This document shows positions 23,628 through 34,609 of a stretch of 64,000 nucleotides of DNA, one piece after another (position 1 is the first letter of the stretch; each line of letters starts with the position of its first letter). The DNA comes from Neisseria montereyensis. Its GTDB lineage: Bacteria; Pseudomonadota; Gammaproteobacteria; Burkholderiales; Neisseriaceae. The notes beneath the pieces were generated by a model, which was not told the DNA's origin, searched no databases, and saw nothing but the letters and a program-made list of their open reading frames with translations. Made by a program: the position numbers and the translations under genes. The stretch lies in assembly GCF_024834045.1 (NCBI RefSeq), contig NZ_JANUXW010000004.1:1-64000 (forward strand). Direction: 5' to 3'.

Positions 23628-26030
23628 TTAGAACGTTGTACCCAATTGGAATTGGAAACGTTGTATTTCATCGCTCGGTTTTTTCTTAATCGGATAAGCG
23701 TAACTGAATTTCATCGGGCCTAATGGAGACAACCATGTTACCGCCGCCCCTGCCGAATAACGCAATTCTTCTTTAAATGTCGATCTGTGTGACGTACCTA
23801 ATCCGTAAACGTTTTGCGTCGCATTGCTGCCGTTACGGAAGTCACTACTGTCATCATCATATGTTTTACCGTCCCACACACTACCGGCATCGGCAAACAA
23901 GCTCAAACGTACTGTTCTGGAGTCTTTAATGCCCGGCATCGGGAAGAGCAATTCTGCGGTAGCACTGGCTTTTTTATTACCGCCATAGCTGATTTTGTCG
24001 CCGTATTGGTCGTAAACTTTAGGCCCTAAGGTGCCGCTTTCATAACCGCGAACCGAGCCTAAACCACCGCCGTAGAAGTTTTCAAAGAACGGCATGGTTT
24101 TGGTTTTACCGTAGCCATTACCATAACCGACTTCACCACCCAACATCAGCGTTAAATCGTTAGTCAGCGGGAAGAACCAGGTTTGATTGTGTGTCAGCGT
24201 ATAGTATTCAAGCTTACTGCCCGGCAAACCGATTTCACCGTTAATACTGGTCAGGTAACCGCGTGTCGGCCATAGCGCGCTATCGGTTTTATTGCGTCCC
24301 CAACCGATATTGCCTTTATAAATCCAGCCTTTAAATTTACCGATACCGTTTTCGCCTGCACCGACATCATCAATAAACTCACGATAACGTTTGGGGGCAC
24401 CGTCATAGGTATTCACAGTCATGTGTTCCGCACCCAAACCGAAATTCACACGGTCGTATTCGGTAACCGGCACACCGATGCGGAAGCCGGTACCCAGCGT
24501 GGTGGTTTTATATTGATAGGTTGTGCTGGTGGTTAATTTACGCGGATCATAAACCCTGCCGTAAATATCGTAACCCAAGCTGACGCCATCGGGCGTGAAA
24601 TAGGGCTCGGTAAACGAAAGCGAAGCATTTTGCGTGGTTTTACTGCGCGATACACGGGTGGAAACGGATTTACCCGTACCAAACAAGTTATCTTGCGCCA
24701 CACCCACCGACATCACCAAACCGGTATCCTGTACCCAACCGGCACTGACATCAAGCGAACCGGTGGAACGTTCTTTCAACGATAAATCCAAATCTATCTG
24801 GTCGGGCGTATTTTCAACCGGCTTGGCATCAAATTGCACATCGTCGAAATAGCCCAATAACTCAATACGCTCTTTAGAACGTTGAAGTTTGGAAACATCA
24901 TAAGGCGCCGCTTCCATTTGGCGCAATTCACGGCGAACTACTTCATCGCGTGTTTTGTTGTTACCGGAAATATTGATTTCATTCACATAAACTTTACGGC
25001 CGGGCTCGACATTCAATACGAAATCAACCGTTTGTGTTTCCGGATTCGGAATAGGTTGGACATTGATTTCGCTAAACGCATAACCGGCACTGCCCATTGC
25101 ATTTTGCATAGCCTGTAAGCTGTCGACCATTTTTTGCCGTTCGTAACGGCGGCCTTCTTTCATGGTCAACGCTTTATATAAATCTTCTTTGGGCACTTCA
25201 CGGGTATCGCCTTCGATTCGAACCTTACCCCAGTTATAGCGCGGGCCTTCATGAACGGTAACGGTTATGGTCTGCTTCGTTTTATCGTCATTGGTTTGAA
25301 TATTGGTATCCAATATACGCGCTTCAAAATAGCCGTTATTTTGATAAAAATCAGTCACCCGCTCCATATCTTGAGCAAATTTTTGCTCGTTAAAAACATT
25401 ACTCTTGGTCAGCCAAGTGAAAAGCCCCCGCTCGCTAAGCGACATCTGATGGCGCAGCTTGCGATCCGAATAATGTTCGTTACCTTCGAATTCGATATCG
25501 GAGATGGTTGTGCTTTCACCCTCTTCTATTTTGACATCAAGCGCAACACGGTTGCGCGCCAATCTGGTTACAGTGGGCGTAATCTCTACCGACTGTTTAC
25601 CCCTGCTCATATATTCTTGTTTCAAGCCCATTAAGGCTTCATTCAAGGTTGCCTGATTGAAAGGCTGGGATATGCCCAAACCGAACGCATCAAAATTTTG
25701 TTTGATGGCATCGTTTTGCAGCAGCTTGGCACCGCTGATATTCAAGCTGCTGATGGTCGGACGCTCTACCACTGTCAGCAAAACCTGATTACCTAAGGTT
25801 TCAACACGGATATCTTCAAAAAATCCGGTTGCATAAAGATTTTTAATAATCTCTTCACTTTTGGCATCACTGAAAGTATCGCCTACCTTAATCGGCAAAT
25901 AATTGAAAACAGTGCTGGGTTCCGTGCGTTGCAAACCTTCTACGCGGATATCCTGAATGGTAAAGTCTGCCATTGCCAGCGGCGACAAACCGATTAACAT
26001 TAAGGTAGAAGCAATTTGTTTCAGTTTCAT
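23628..26030 (-). CDS. bamA: Outer-membrane protein assembly factor BamA (Omp85)
   Basis: Central subunit of the BAM machine that folds beta-barrel proteins into the outer membrane. The preferred start is the ATG at 26030 (MKLKQIAS), giving 800 residues and a normal signal peptide cut after LAMA; an in-frame ATG four codons earlier is less likely. Five POTRA domains occupy about 22-420, beginning with FTIQDIRVEGLQRTEPSTVF, followed by the beta-barrel with the VRGYESGTLGP lid-lock motif and a terminal phenylalanine (FQLGTTF). It begins 4 nt after rseP. Confidence 0.97.
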   Translation of the reverse strand: MKLKQIASTLMLIGLSPLAMADFTIQDIRVEGLQRTEPSTVFNYLPIKVGDTFSDAKSEEIIKNLYATGFFEDIRVETLGNQVLLTVVERPTISSLNISGAKLLQNDAIKQNFDAFGLGISQPFNQATLNEALMGLKQEYMSRGKQSVEITPTVTRLARNRVALDVKIEEGESTTISDIEFEGNEHYSDRKLRHQMSLSERGLFTWLTKSNVFNEQKFAQDMERVTDFYQNNGYFEARILDTNIQTNDDKTKQTITVTVHEGPRYNWGKVRIEGDTREVPKEDLYKALTMKEGRRYERQKMVDSLQAMQNAMGSAGYAFSEINVQPIPNPETQTVDFVLNVEPGRKVYVNEINISGNNKTRDEVVRRELRQMEAAPYDVSKLQRSKERIELLGYFDDVQFDAKPVENTPDQIDLDLSLKERSTGSLDVSAGWVQDTGLVMSVGVAQDNLFGTGKSVSTRVSRSKTTQNASLSFTEPYFTPDGVSLGYDIYGRVYDPRKLTTSTTYQYKTTTLGTGFRIGVPVTEYDRVNFGLGAEHMTVNTYDGAPKRYREFIDDVGAGENGIGKFKGWIYKGNIGWGRNKTDSALWPTRGYLTSINGEIGLPGSKLEYYTLTHNQTWFFPLTNDLTLMLGGEVGYGNGYGKTKTMPFFENFYGGGLGSVRGYESGTLGPKVYDQYGDKISYGGNKKASATAELLFPMPGIKDSRTVRLSLFADAGSVWDGKTYDDDSSDFRNGSNATQNVYGLGTSHRSTFKEELRYSAGAAVTWLSPLGPMKFSYAYPIKKKPSDEIQRFQFQLGTTF

Positions 26031-26034
26031 AACA

Positions 26035-27378
26035 TTATCCAAACAAACGGGTTATATCGTTAAAGAAAGCCACCATCATCATCAAAAGCATGACAGCAAG
26101 ACCGAATCGCAAGCCAATGGCTTGTATACGCTCACTCAGCGGTTTTCCGCGTATCCATTCGGCGGCATAATACACTAAATGACCGCCATCCAAAACAGGA
26201 ACGGGTAATAAATTCATGATTCCTAAGCTGATACTAACCAAAGCAAGAAATTCTACATAGCTTTGAAAACCATGTGCCGCCGTTTTACCGGCGATATCGG
26301 CAATCGTCACCGGGCCGGAAATATGCCTTAAAGAAGCTTGACCGGTAACCAGCTTACCAAAGAATTTTACTGTCATGACAGAATAATTAACGGTTTTGTT
26401 CCATCCCATCTGAAAAGCTTCACCGACAGAAGGGGTATAACGGTGGGTAATCATTTCATGCCACGCCTTGTCATCACTGGGCGCTACGCCCACTTTACCC
26501 ACCAAAGTACCATCAGGCAACTCTTCGGAATTCGGACGCACCTGTGTTTCGGCAACCTGCCCGGCGCGCCGGTATTCTATATTCATTTTTTTACCGGGGC
26601 TGTTTCGGAAAAGTACCGCCCATTCCGACCAACTATGAATAGCGCGTCCGTCTGCCGCCAACAAGGTGTCGCCTGCTTTCAAACCGGCTTTATCGGCAGG
26701 GCTGCCGGCCACCACTTCGCCGAGCGTATTGGTAATCTTCCAAGGCATTAAGCCGATATAGCCTTGCTGCTTGATAACCTGATCCGCTTCCGGCGTGCCC
26801 GCAATATTGATGTTTCGCGCAGCTGTTTGACCGGAGGCCGTCTGAACGGCAACCTTGACTTCGCTTGACTCTAAATTCAATACCATTTCATTGCGTGCAT
26901 CGGCCCAATCGCTTACCGGCTTGCCGTTAACCGACAGGATTTTATCACCCGGCACAAATCCGGCACGGGCTGCGATACTGGCCGGTTCGACAGTGCCGAC
27001 GAACGGGCGCAACTCGGTCACACCGAGTGAGAAGCTCAGCCCATACAATAAAACCGCCAAAATCAAATTGGTTAGAGGGCCTGCCACAACAATGGCAATC
27101 CGCTTGGCCGGATGTTGTTTATCAAAAGCATAAGGTAAGTCTTCTTCGGCAACACTGCCTTCACGGGTATCGACCATTTTCACATACCCGCCCAACGGTA
27201 TCGGTGCCAAGCACCATTCGGTATCGCCGCGTTTCTTTTTGAAAAACGGCTTGCCGAAACCTACCGAAAAACGAACCACTTTAACACCGCACAAACGGGC
27301 AACCAAATAATGGCCGAATTCATGCAGGCTGACCAAAATTAAAATTGCGGCAACAAAAGCCAATATGGTAGTTAACAT
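26035..27378 (-). CDS. rseP: Site-2 intramembrane metalloprotease RseP
   Basis: Cleaves transmembrane anchors such as anti-sigma factors and leftover signal peptides. The 447 residues show HEFGH (His19, Glu20, His23) in the first transmembrane helix, the third zinc ligand in [11 protein letters not shown] near residue 396, two PDZ-type domains between (about 105-290, with [14 protein letters not shown]), and a final transmembrane helix. Between dxr and bamA, its conserved place. Contains an internal DUS near 26837. Confidence 0.95.
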   Translation of the reverse strand: MLTTILAFVAAILILVSLHEFGHYLVARLCGVKVVRFSVGFGKPFFKKKRGDTEWCLAPIPLGGYVKMVDTREGSVAEEDLPYAFDKQHPAKRIAIVVAGPLTNLILAVLLYGLSFSLGVTELRPFVGTVEPASIAARAGFVPGDKILSVNGKPVSDWADARNEMVLNLESSEVKVAVQTASGQTAARNINIAGTPEADQVIKQQGYIGLMPWKITNTLGEVVAGSPADKAGLKAGDTLLAADGRAIHSWSEWAVLFRNSPGKKMNIEYRRAGQVAETQVRPNSEELPDGTLVGKVGVAPSDDKAWHEMITHRYTPSVGEAFQMGWNKTVNYSVMTVKFFGKLVTGQASLRHISGPVTIADIAGKTAAHGFQSYVEFLALVSISLGIMNLLPVPVLDGGHLVYYAAEWIRGKPLSERIQAIGLRFGLAVMLLMMMVAFFNDITRLFG

Positions 27379-27577
27379 AAATTTCCTACTGATTCCCTAT
27401 AATGAGTAATACCGTTTTTCAGACGGCCTGTTAGCAACAAACCGGACAGCTATCTTAAACAACCTATGCTCGATAACGATTCTGTCACAATGGCCTGTAT
27501 TTTATCGAAAGAAACCCCTGTTCCAAATATATTTCTACAAAGATTACAGAACTTTATCCGTACTATAATATTTTATA

Positions 27578-28768
27578 TTATTTTCCTGACAAGGCGGCTA
27601 TGCCTTTTTGAGCCTGCGCGCGTGCCTGCTTATCCTGCTCCAGCAAACTTTCAATATCACTGAAGCCGTCTGAAAACCCTTGTTCCAAACCATGTGCGAC
27701 AACACGGGCAATATCGGTAAAACGGATACGGCCACCTAAAAAGGCCGCAACAGCTTCTTCGTTGGCCGCATTCAAAACACACGGTGCACCGCCCCCCGAT
27801 TTCATAGCATCATAAGCCAGCTTCAAACAGGGAAAACGTTGAAAATCGGGCTGACGGAAAGTTAAAGCCGATAAAGTACCGAAATCCAATGCGGGCACAC
27901 CTGACTCAATGCGATCCGGCAAACCCAAACAATACGCAATCGGCGTGCGCATATCGGGATTACCCATCTGCGCCAATACCGAACCGTCGCGATAACGTAC
28001 CATACTATGGATCACGCTTTGCGGGTGAATGGTCACTTCAAGTTTTTCAGGCGGACAATGAAACAGCCAATGTGCTTCAATGAGCTCCAAACCTTTGTTC
28101 ATCATCGTCGCCGAATCAACAGAAATCTTCTGCCCCATAGACCAATTCGGATGTTTCACCGCCTGAGCCGGCGTAATATGATTAAATTCGTTTAAATCGG
28201 TATCCAGAAACGGGCCGCCCGATGCGGTTAAAATAATCGACTCGATACCGTGTTGATCCAAGCCGCCCGCATAATCTCGAGGCAACACTTGGTAAATAGC
28301 ATTATGCTCGCTGTCTATCGGCAATATTTTGGCACCATTGGCACGGGCGGTTTCCATAAATAACGCACCTGAAATCACCAATGTTTCTTTATTGGCCAAA
28401 TAAATGGTTTTCCCTTTTTTCGCAGCGGCCAATGCCGAAGGTAGGCCTGCCGCACCCACAATCGCCGCCATCACGCCGGTGACTTCATCGGCAGCCGCGA
28501 CATCTGATAAAGATTGAACACCGTAAAGCACTTCGGTACGGCAATCGGCAGATTCCAACAGCTGCTCAAGTGCGGCGGCATGTTCCGCATCGGCCACTAC
28601 GGCAAACTGCGGATTAAACCGTTTACACTGCTCCGCCAGTTTGTGTATCTGCTTATTGCCGGCCAACGCAAAAATACGAAATTTCTCAGGATGGCGGGCA
28701 ACCACATCCAGCGTACTCTCGCCTATACTGCCCGTGCTGCCTAAGATAGTTAATACTTGTTGAGTCAT
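27578..28768 (-). CDS. dxr: 1-deoxy-D-xylulose 5-phosphate reductoisomerase
   Basis: Converts DXP to MEP with NADPH, the committed step of non-mevalonate isoprenoid synthesis. The 396 residues begin with the LGSTGSIGESTLDV nucleotide loop and carry LPIDSEHNAI and SVDSATMMNKGLE with the metal- and substrate-binding acids. It lies between cdsA and rseP, supplying isoprenoid precursors near uppS. An internal DUS lies at about 27663. Confidence 0.96.
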   Translation of the reverse strand: MTQQVLTILGSTGSIGESTLDVVARHPEKFRIFALAGNKQIHKLAEQCKRFNPQFAVVADAEHAAALEQLLESADCRTEVLYGVQSLSDVAAADEVTGVMAAIVGAAGLPSALAAAKKGKTIYLANKETLVISGALFMETARANGAKILPIDSEHNAIYQVLPRDYAGGLDQHGIESIILTASGGPFLDTDLNEFNHITPAQAVKHPNWSMGQKISVDSATMMNKGLELIEAHWLFHCPPEKLEVTIHPQSVIHSMVRYRDGSVLAQMGNPDMRTPIAYCLGLPDRIESGVPALDFGTLSALTFRQPDFQRFPCLKLAYDAMKSGGGAPCVLNAANEEAVAAFLGGRIRFTDIARVVAHGLEQGFSDGFSDIESLLEQDKQARAQAQKGIAALSGK

Positions 28769-29090
28769 GTTCGTGTTCTTTTAATATACCAAGCCGTCTG
28801 AAAATATTTTTCAAAAAGCAATATATTATTCTTTTTTAAAATTATACCATTTTAATATCTACAGACTGCCGGCGACACGGGCAGTGGGCTTATATAACTT
28901 TATCGTTATTGCCAATACTTAAAAACCCGCCCATACCGCCCAATTAAAGTATTCATTCTAAAATGAAAAATATCTCACCGTCTAGGGGCGCCGCCTATCA
29001 TAGGCCGTCTGAAATATCTTTGCCATTTTGAAAAAACCGTTACCAAACCCACCATAAAGCAATAATAGGTTATTCCCTCAAAAAACGGAT
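28769..29090. other. Intergenic region between cdsA and dxr
   Basis: About 320 AT-rich bases with no credible gene. It holds two single uptake sequences (near 28793 and 29002). It interrupts an otherwise tight cluster and may hold a promoter for dxr, but I could not identify one with good spacing. Confidence 0.6.
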
Positions 29091-29888
29091 TTATCCCAGT
29101 ACGGCCATAATCGCCGCATAAACGCTCACTACGGCAATCAAACTATCCACACGATCGAAGACACCACCATGACCGGGCAAAAGATGGCTGCTGTCTTTCA
29201 CATCGGCAGAACGTTTGAACCAACTTTCCAATAAATCACCGCCGATACTCACTGCCGTCAGCACCCAACCGATTAATATGGCGCCCGGCCACGACACGTC
29301 GAATGCCAGCCAACCGGCAGACCATACCCAAAACATATAAACAGCCACACAGACGGCACCGCCAATAGCACCCTCCCAGCTTTTACCCGGGCTGATAGAC
29401 GGCGCCAACTTACGTTTACCAAAAGCCTTGCCAAAGAAATAAGCAAAAATATCCGCCACCCAAACCAAACCCATAATGGCCAACAGAGAAGACGCAGATT
29501 CACCATCGGGGCGTAATCCGGTGAGCGCAAACCAAAACGGCAACACCAGCATCAATCCCGTAGCATAGGCTGTCCAGTCGGGCTTGAGCGTCCATTTTTT
29601 ATACAGCCATAGCGGCATAACAACAAACCAAAAAGCCAGCACCATCAGCCAAGAAATGGTCGGCAACATCCAACCGCCTGCATAAGCCGTAATACCGAAC
29701 ACGGCCGTTGCCGCCAAAAAATGATGATTTTGTGTTTTAGCCATACCGCAGAGGCGGCCGTATTCCCATAAAACCAATAATGCAATCAGGCCGCAGAATA
29801 TCGCCCATAGGCCGTCTGAAGCCTGATACAGCATGCCCAGCATAATAGGCAGCAAAATTAAGGCAGTGATTACTCTTTGTTTTAACAT
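29091..29888 (-). CDS. cdsA: Phosphatidate cytidylyltransferase
   Basis: Integral membrane enzyme making CDP-diacylglycerol for phospholipid synthesis. The 265 residues hold about seven or eight hydrophobic segments and end with the family signature region SSHLLPGHGGVFDRVDSLI. The start overlaps the end of uppS by 7 nt, so the two are co-translated. Confidence 0.95.
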   Translation of the reverse strand: MLKQRVITALILLPIMLGMLYQASDGLWAIFCGLIALLVLWEYGRLCGMAKTQNHHFLAATAVFGITAYAGGWMLPTISWLMVLAFWFVVMPLWLYKKWTLKPDWTAYATGLMLVLPFWFALTGLRPDGESASSLLAIMGLVWVADIFAYFFGKAFGKRKLAPSISPGKSWEGAIGGAVCVAVYMFWVWSAGWLAFDVSWPGAILIGWVLTAVSIGGDLLESWFKRSADVKDSSHLLPGHGGVFDRVDSLIAVVSVYAAIMAVLG

Positions 29889-30640
29889 GACGACCCGTCT
29901 CGCTGCTGTTCGATAGGAAGCTGCTCGGAAGTCCGCCCGAAACGTCGTTCCCGTGTTTGGAAAGACTCGATGGCCGTATTCAGTGCATCCCTGTCAAAAT
30001 CCGGCCATAAAGTATCGGTGAAATAAAGCTCGGCATAGGCCATTTGCCACAATAAGAAATTACTGATGCGGGTTTCCCCGCCGGTGCGGATAAATAAATC
30101 CGGTTCGGGCGCATACGACGACATCAGGCTACCGGCCAACATTTCTTCGCTAATTTCTGTTTCGCCTTGTGCAATCAAATGGTTCACTGCCTGCAAAATA
30201 TCCCATCGGCCGCCATAATCCACGGCGATGGTGAGTGTTAATCCCGTATTATTCGCCGTTACCGCTTCGGCTTCTTCAATACCGCGATAAATCACTTCAT
30301 TAAAACGGCTGCGGTTGCCAATCACTTTGACACGCATATTGTTTTCATGCAGACGACGCACCTGCTTTTGCAAAGCCTGCGCAAACAAGCCCATTAGAAA
30401 AGACACTTCCTCTTCAGGGCGGCGCCAGTTTTCGGTAGAAAAAGCAAACACGGTCAGATACTGCACACCCAACTCCGCACAATTCTTTACCATATTTTCA
30501 AGCGCATCCAATCCACGTTTGTGGCCGGCAACGCGCGGTAAAAAACGCTTTTTGGCCCAACGGCCGTTACCATCCATAATCACCGCGATATGGCGTGGAA
30601 TCTGCGTATACTCCAAAATCGCTTGGGTACTGCTGGTCAT
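29882..30640 (-). CDS. uppS: Undecaprenyl diphosphate synthase
   Basis: Builds the C55 lipid carrier for peptidoglycan and surface glycans by cis-prenyl elongation. In 252 residues, HIAVIMDGNGRWAKKR carries catalytic Asp23, followed by GHKRGLDAL, FAFSTENWRRP and RTGGETRISNFLLWQ with the substrate-binding arginines. It overlaps cdsA at its 3' end and follows frr. Confidence 0.96.
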   Translation of the reverse strand: MTSSTQAILEYTQIPRHIAVIMDGNGRWAKKRFLPRVAGHKRGLDALENMVKNCAELGVQYLTVFAFSTENWRRPEEEVSFLMGLFAQALQKQVRRLHENNMRVKVIGNRSRFNEVIYRGIEEAEAVTANNTGLTLTIAVDYGGRWDILQAVNHLIAQGETEISEEMLAGSLMSSYAPEPDLFIRTGGETRISNFLLWQMAYAELYFTDTLWPDFDRDALNTAIESFQTRERRFGRTSEQLPIEQQRDGSSC

Positions 30641-30772
30641 GTTTGCTCCCTTACCGGCAACCCATCACCGGCTATTTGAAACGAAAAATACGACTGCTGT
30701 TTCTTTACATATCCGTATCGGCCGTCTGAAACCGATACGGGTACTGTCTAATCTAGTTGTTAACCAAACAAA

Positions 30773-31330
30773 TTAGATAGCCATTAAATCTTCTTCTTTT
30801 GCAGTCAGCATTTTATCTACTTCAGCAATATATTTATCTGTCAGCTTTTGAATCTGCTCTTCACCACGACGGGCATCATCTTCAGAGATTTCTTTATCTT
30901 TCAACAAACGTTTGAAATCATTATTGGCATCTCGACGTACATTGCGGATCGCCACACGGCCTTCTTCCGCTTCCGAACGCACCACTTTAATCAAATCTTT
31001 ACGGCGCTCTTCGGTCAGCATCGGCATCGGCACACGAATCACATCGCCCATTGCCGCCGGATTCAACCCGAGATTGGAATCGCGAATGGCTTTCTCAACC
31101 GCCGCCGCCATATTGCTTTCATAAACTTTTACGCCAATCGTACGGGCGTCCAATAATGTCACGTTGGCAACTTGGCTCACCGGAACCGGGCTACCGTAAT
31201 ATTCTACTTCAACCTGATCCAACAACCCCGTATGGGCGCGGCCGGTGCGGACTTTAGCTAAATTTTCACGCAACACTTCAAGGGACCGCTGCATTTTGCC
31301 GTCGGCAGTTTTTTGAATGTCGTTAATCAT
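30773..31330 (-). CDS. frr: Ribosome recycling factor
   Basis: Splits post-termination ribosomes with EF-G. The frame could open at 31360, but the ATG at 31330 ([13 protein letters not shown]) gives 185 residues, the usual length. It shows the [23 protein letters not shown] hinge region and a C-terminal helical domain with [13 protein letters not shown]. It lies between pyrH and uppS. Confidence 0.97.
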   Translation of the reverse strand: MINDIQKTADGKMQRSLEVLRENLAKVRTGRAHTGLLDQVEVEYYGSPVPVSQVANVTLLDARTIGVKVYESNMAAAVEKAIRDSNLGLNPAAMGDVIRVPMPMLTEERRKDLIKVVRSEAEEGRVAIRNVRRDANNDFKRLLKDKEISEDDARRGEEQIQKLTDKYIAEVDKMLTAKEEDLMAI

Positions 31331-31682
31331 CATCAATACTCTCAAAACGATTAAAATCAATTAAATAAATACACAAGCCCCTAAAAACCGTTTTTCAGAC
31401 GGCCTGTATGAAAGAATAACTGATTATAGTACCGTGCTTAGGCGTTTCCGACAAGTTTACCCGCCCGCAAGCACAAGCTGCAAATCAATGCCATATGATT
31501 ATTTAATAACCAGTATAATCACGCTAAGCATTTATTTTTAAAATATAAACTTGAAATATATAAAAAATATATTGCTGCAAAAGCACATCATCGGAATATA
31601 TTTTACCCTACCTGTTATCAACCTTAATAAATAAATAAAAAGCCGTCTGAAACATTTCAGACGGCCTTAGCAATGATTTATT
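31331..31682. other. Intergenic region between pyrH and frr
   Basis: About 350 bases, AT-rich towards the pyrH side. Contents: one uptake sequence near 31395 and the pyrH terminator at 31641-31667. No gene or known RNA is recognised; frr is presumably served by a promoter here. Confidence 0.6.
31641..31667 (-). terminator. Inverted uptake-sequence terminator after pyrH
   Basis: AGCCGTCTGAAACATTTCAGACGGCCT hairpin directly downstream of the pyrH stop. Confidence 0.75.
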
Positions 31683-32402
31683 TTAACAGTGTACCAACGT
31701 ACCTTCATCTTCACCGGCAATCACTCGTTTAAGCGCACCCTCTTTGGCAATCCCGAAAACCACGATATTCAGGTTTTGCTCACGGCACAGGGCAAAAGCA
31801 GTCGCATCCATCACCCGTAAATTTTTACTGATGGCTTCGTCAAAAGTAATCGTTTGATAGCGTGTTGCGGTCGGATCTTTTTTCGGATCGGCCGTATAAA
31901 CGCCATCGACATTGGTTGCTTTCAGCATAATATCGCAATTCATTTCCGCACCGCGCAACGAAGCGGCCGTATCGGTTGTGAAAAACGGATTGCCCGTACC
32001 GGCGGCAAAAATCACCACTTTACCCTCTTCAAGATATTGAATCGCTTTCGGACGGGCATAGGTTTCGGCAATCTGCTGCATACTTAAAGCAGATTGCACC
32101 CGTGCTTTAAGTCCCAATGATTCAAAGGCATCTTTCAATGCCAATGCATTCATTACCGTGGCCATCATGCCCATATAATCGGCAGTGGCACGATCCATAC
32201 CTTTGGCCTGAGTCGCCACACCACGGAAAATATTGCCGCCGCCAATCACAACGGCAACCTGAACGCCCATATCAACAACTTCTTTAACTTGGCCGACAAT
32301 CTGCATAATGGTTTCACGGTTAATACCAAAAGCGTCTTTACCCATCAGGGCTTCACCGGATAATTTCAATAAAACGCGGTTATATTTGGTTTTTTGTGTC
32401 AT
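31683..32402 (-). CDS. pyrH: UMP kinase
   Basis: Phosphorylates UMP to UDP. The ATG at 32402 ([19 protein letters not shown]) gives 239 residues, the typical length; an upstream extension to 32453 has no family support. [24 protein letters not shown] and [15 protein letters not shown] are the amino-acid kinase fold landmarks. It lies between tsf and frr, as in most proteobacteria. Confidence 0.96.
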   Translation of the reverse strand: MTQKTKYNRVLLKLSGEALMGKDAFGINRETIMQIVGQVKEVVDMGVQVAVVIGGGNIFRGVATQAKGMDRATADYMGMMATVMNALALKDAFESLGLKARVQSALSMQQIAETYARPKAIQYLEEGKVVIFAAGTGNPFFTTDTAASLRGAEMNCDIMLKATNVDGVYTADPKKDPTATRYQTITFDEAISKNLRVMDATAFALCREQNLNIVVFGIAKEGALKRVIAGEDEGTLVHC

Positions 32403-32726
32403 GAGATACCTTGCTTTCTTCAGATTGGTAGAAAAGAGGCCGTCTGAAACCATTTCAGACAGTCTTATATGTTTATAAAAATTCTTAATGTGTTTATATA
32501 AGCGTTTTCATCATCAGTACAATCCATTTAAGGAATACTTAACGATGCCAACCATGAATGATTTATCCAAATAGCTTTTAAATTATCTAGTTTATTTTTA
32601 ACAACGATAAAGTATATTGGCTATTTATCAATACCGTTTAACAATAGGTCAAACTTTTCAAAAAAAGTTCTCAAAAAAAAGCACCCCGATTCAATTGAAT
32701 CCGAGTGCTTTTCTTTAAATCATGAT
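32403..32726. other. Intergenic region between tsf and pyrH
   Basis: AT-rich, with no gene. It contains a half-degenerate uptake-sequence hairpin at about 32437-32465 (one arm reads CAGACAGTCT instead of CAGACGGCCT) and the strong tsf terminator at 32673-32712. Confidence 0.6.
32673..32712 (-). terminator. Intrinsic terminator after tsf
   Basis: On the minus strand AAAAGCACTCGGATTCA pairs with TGAATCGGGGTGCTTTT and is followed by a long run of T. A classic rho-independent structure. Confidence 0.88.
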
Positions 32727-33581
32727 TTACACCTTAGCTGCAGCAGCAACTTCAGCGGCGTAATCGACTTCTTTCTTCTCAATACCGTCACCGACTTTGT
32801 AACGAACGAAAGATAAAACTTCAGTATTATTCTCTTTCAAGAATTGCGCTACGGTTTGATCAGGGTTCATCACAAAAGACTGACCGTTCAAAGTGATTTC
32901 GGCCAAGAATTTTTTGATGCGGCCTTCCACCATTTTGGCAGCAATCTCGGCAGGCTTGCCGGATTCGATAGCTTGTTGAGTGTAGATATGGCGTTCTTTT
33001 TCAATAGTTTCCGCATCCACTTCGCTTTCAGAAACGCATTGCGGTTTAGCAGCAACAATGTGCATGCCGACTTTACGCGCAACATCTTCGGCACCTTTGA
33101 ATTCAACCAATACACCTTCGGTAGCCAAAGCACCGTGAATATAGGCAGTCAGGCTATTGGCTGTTTCAATAATTTGGAAACGGCGTACAGACATGTTTTC
33201 ACCCAGTTTGGCGATAATCGCTTTACGCTCTTCTTCCACCAATGCGCTTAATTCTTCAAGCGTAGCCGGTTTTTTCTCAACGGCTGTTTGGGCTACCGAT
33301 TTGGCAAATGCCACAAAACCGGCATCTTTTGCTACGAAATCGGTTTCGCAGTTCACTTCAACCAAAGCGCCGACATTGCCTTCGATCACATAAGCCAACA
33401 CACCTTCGGCAGCAGTACGGCCGGCCAATTTACCTGCTTTGGCACCGGATTTAATACGCAGAATTTCTTCAGCTTTTTCAATGCTGCCTTCGGCTTCAAC
33501 CAAAGCTTTTTTACACTCCATCATACCCAAACCGGTAGCGGCGCGCAGATCGGCAACCATTTTTGCAGTAATTTCTGCCAT
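32727..33581 (-). CDS. tsf: Elongation factor Ts
   Basis: Guanine-nucleotide exchange factor for EF-Tu. The 284 residues open with [27 protein letters not shown], the conserved UBA-like N-terminal domain, followed by the [11 protein letters not shown] exchange loop. It is co-transcribed after rpsB, with a GC-rich hairpin in the gap. Confidence 0.98.
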   Translation of the reverse strand: MAEITAKMVADLRAATGLGMMECKKALVEAEGSIEKAEEILRIKSGAKAGKLAGRTAAEGVLAYVIEGNVGALVEVNCETDFVAKDAGFVAFAKSVAQTAVEKKPATLEELSALVEEERKAIIAKLGENMSVRRFQIIETANSLTAYIHGALATEGVLVEFKGAEDVARKVGMHIVAAKPQCVSESEVDAETIEKERHIYTQQAIESGKPAEIAAKMVEGRIKKFLAEITLNGQSFVMNPDQTVAQFLKENNTEVLSFVRYKVGDGIEKKEVDYAAEVAAAAKV

Positions 33582-33688
33582 TTTAACTCTCCTAGAAATT
33601 GGGGAACACGGTTCTACCGTGCTTGAAAATCTGTGAGACCGTTTGATTTACTTTATGTAGTTTTCAGACGGCCTGTGATGATTTAACG

Positions 33689-33709
33689 AAGGGGCTATAC
33701 AAGCCCCTT
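33689..33709 (-). terminator. Hairpin between rpsB and tsf
   Basis: AAGGGGC/GCCCCTT stem with a 7-nt loop, without a strong T-run. Probably a partial terminator or processing site setting the rpsB to tsf ratio. Confidence 0.5.
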
Positions 33710-33721
33710 TGAATACAAGCC

Positions 33722-34447
33722 TTACTCAGCGGCAGCTTGGGCGGCTGCTACGGTTTCTTGAATGGCTTGGTTTTTGCCTTCCAATACGGCATCGGCAATA
33801 CCGCGGCAATACAGACGAATGGCTTTTGCCGAGTCATCGTTACCCGGAATAATGTATTTCACGCCATCGAAGCTGTTGTTGCTATCTACCACGGCAATCA
33901 CGGGAATACCCAGTTTTTCAGCCTCAACCAAAGTACCTTTTTGGTAACCGGTATCGATAACGAAAATCGCATCCGGCAGGCCTTTCATGTTTTTAATGCC
34001 GCCTAAAGAACGTTCCAGTTTTTCAACATCGCGTTGCATTTCCAGAATTTCTTTTTTGCTGTAACCGCTCTCAGCCGCATTTTCCAAGGCTGCGGTTTTT
34101 TCTTCCAAGCGTTTGATAGACTGTTTTACTGTTTTGTAGTTAGTCAGCATGCCGCCCAACCAGCGGTGATCAACATACGGCATACCGGCACGGGTCGCTT
34201 CTTCGCGGATAATTTCACGCGCTTGGCGTTTGGTACCGACAAACAATACGGTGCCTTTATTGGCTACCAAGCGTCGTACGGCTTCTTGCGCCTCTAAGAA
34301 CATCGGCAGGGTTTTTTCCAAGTTGATGATATGGATTTTATTGCGCGCACCGAAAATATACGGCGCCATTTTCGGGTTCCAGTAACGAGTTTGGTGACCA
34401 AAGTGAACGCCTGCTTCCAGCATTTGGCGCATAGTAACTTGAGACAT
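33722..34447 (-). CDS. rpsB: 30S ribosomal protein S2
   Basis: Ribosomal protein S2. The ATG at 34447 ([27 protein letters not shown]) with an AAGGA site gives 241 residues. The longer frame to 34513 lies in the leader. Conserved [30 protein letters not shown] and [12 protein letters not shown] are present. First gene of the rpsB-tsf cluster. Confidence 0.98.
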   Translation of the reverse strand: MSQVTMRQMLEAGVHFGHQTRYWNPKMAPYIFGARNKIHIINLEKTLPMFLEAQEAVRRLVANKGTVLFVGTKRQAREIIREEATRAGMPYVDHRWLGGMLTNYKTVKQSIKRLEEKTAALENAAESGYSKKEILEMQRDVEKLERSLGGIKNMKGLPDAIFVIDTGYQKGTLVEAEKLGIPVIAVVDSNNSFDGVKYIIPGNDDSAKAIRLYCRGIADAVLEGKNQAIQETVAAAQAAAE

Positions 34448-34576
34448 AAAATTTCCTTGATAAAGGGTTAAGGCATACACTCCGTCGCATAGAACCTGCT
34501 GCTTGGCAGGCACCCTTTCGCGCAGAGTGCGGGCATTGGTTTATAAAAAATTTCCCAAATGAAGGGAAACTGTAGA

Positions 34577-34605
34577 ATTATATAAGGGAAACGGCCGTCT
34601 GAAAA
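34577..34605 (-). promoter_or_regulatory. Probable rpsB promoter
   Basis: A consensus -10 box TATAAT (34577-34582, minus strand) about 130 nt upstream of the rpsB ATG. The -35 position (34600-34605) reads TTTTCA and falls inside an uptake sequence, so the -35 match is weak. The long leader between it and rpsB suits the known S2 autoregulation, but I do not recognise a specific fold. Confidence 0.45.
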
Positions 34606-34609
34606 GAGG

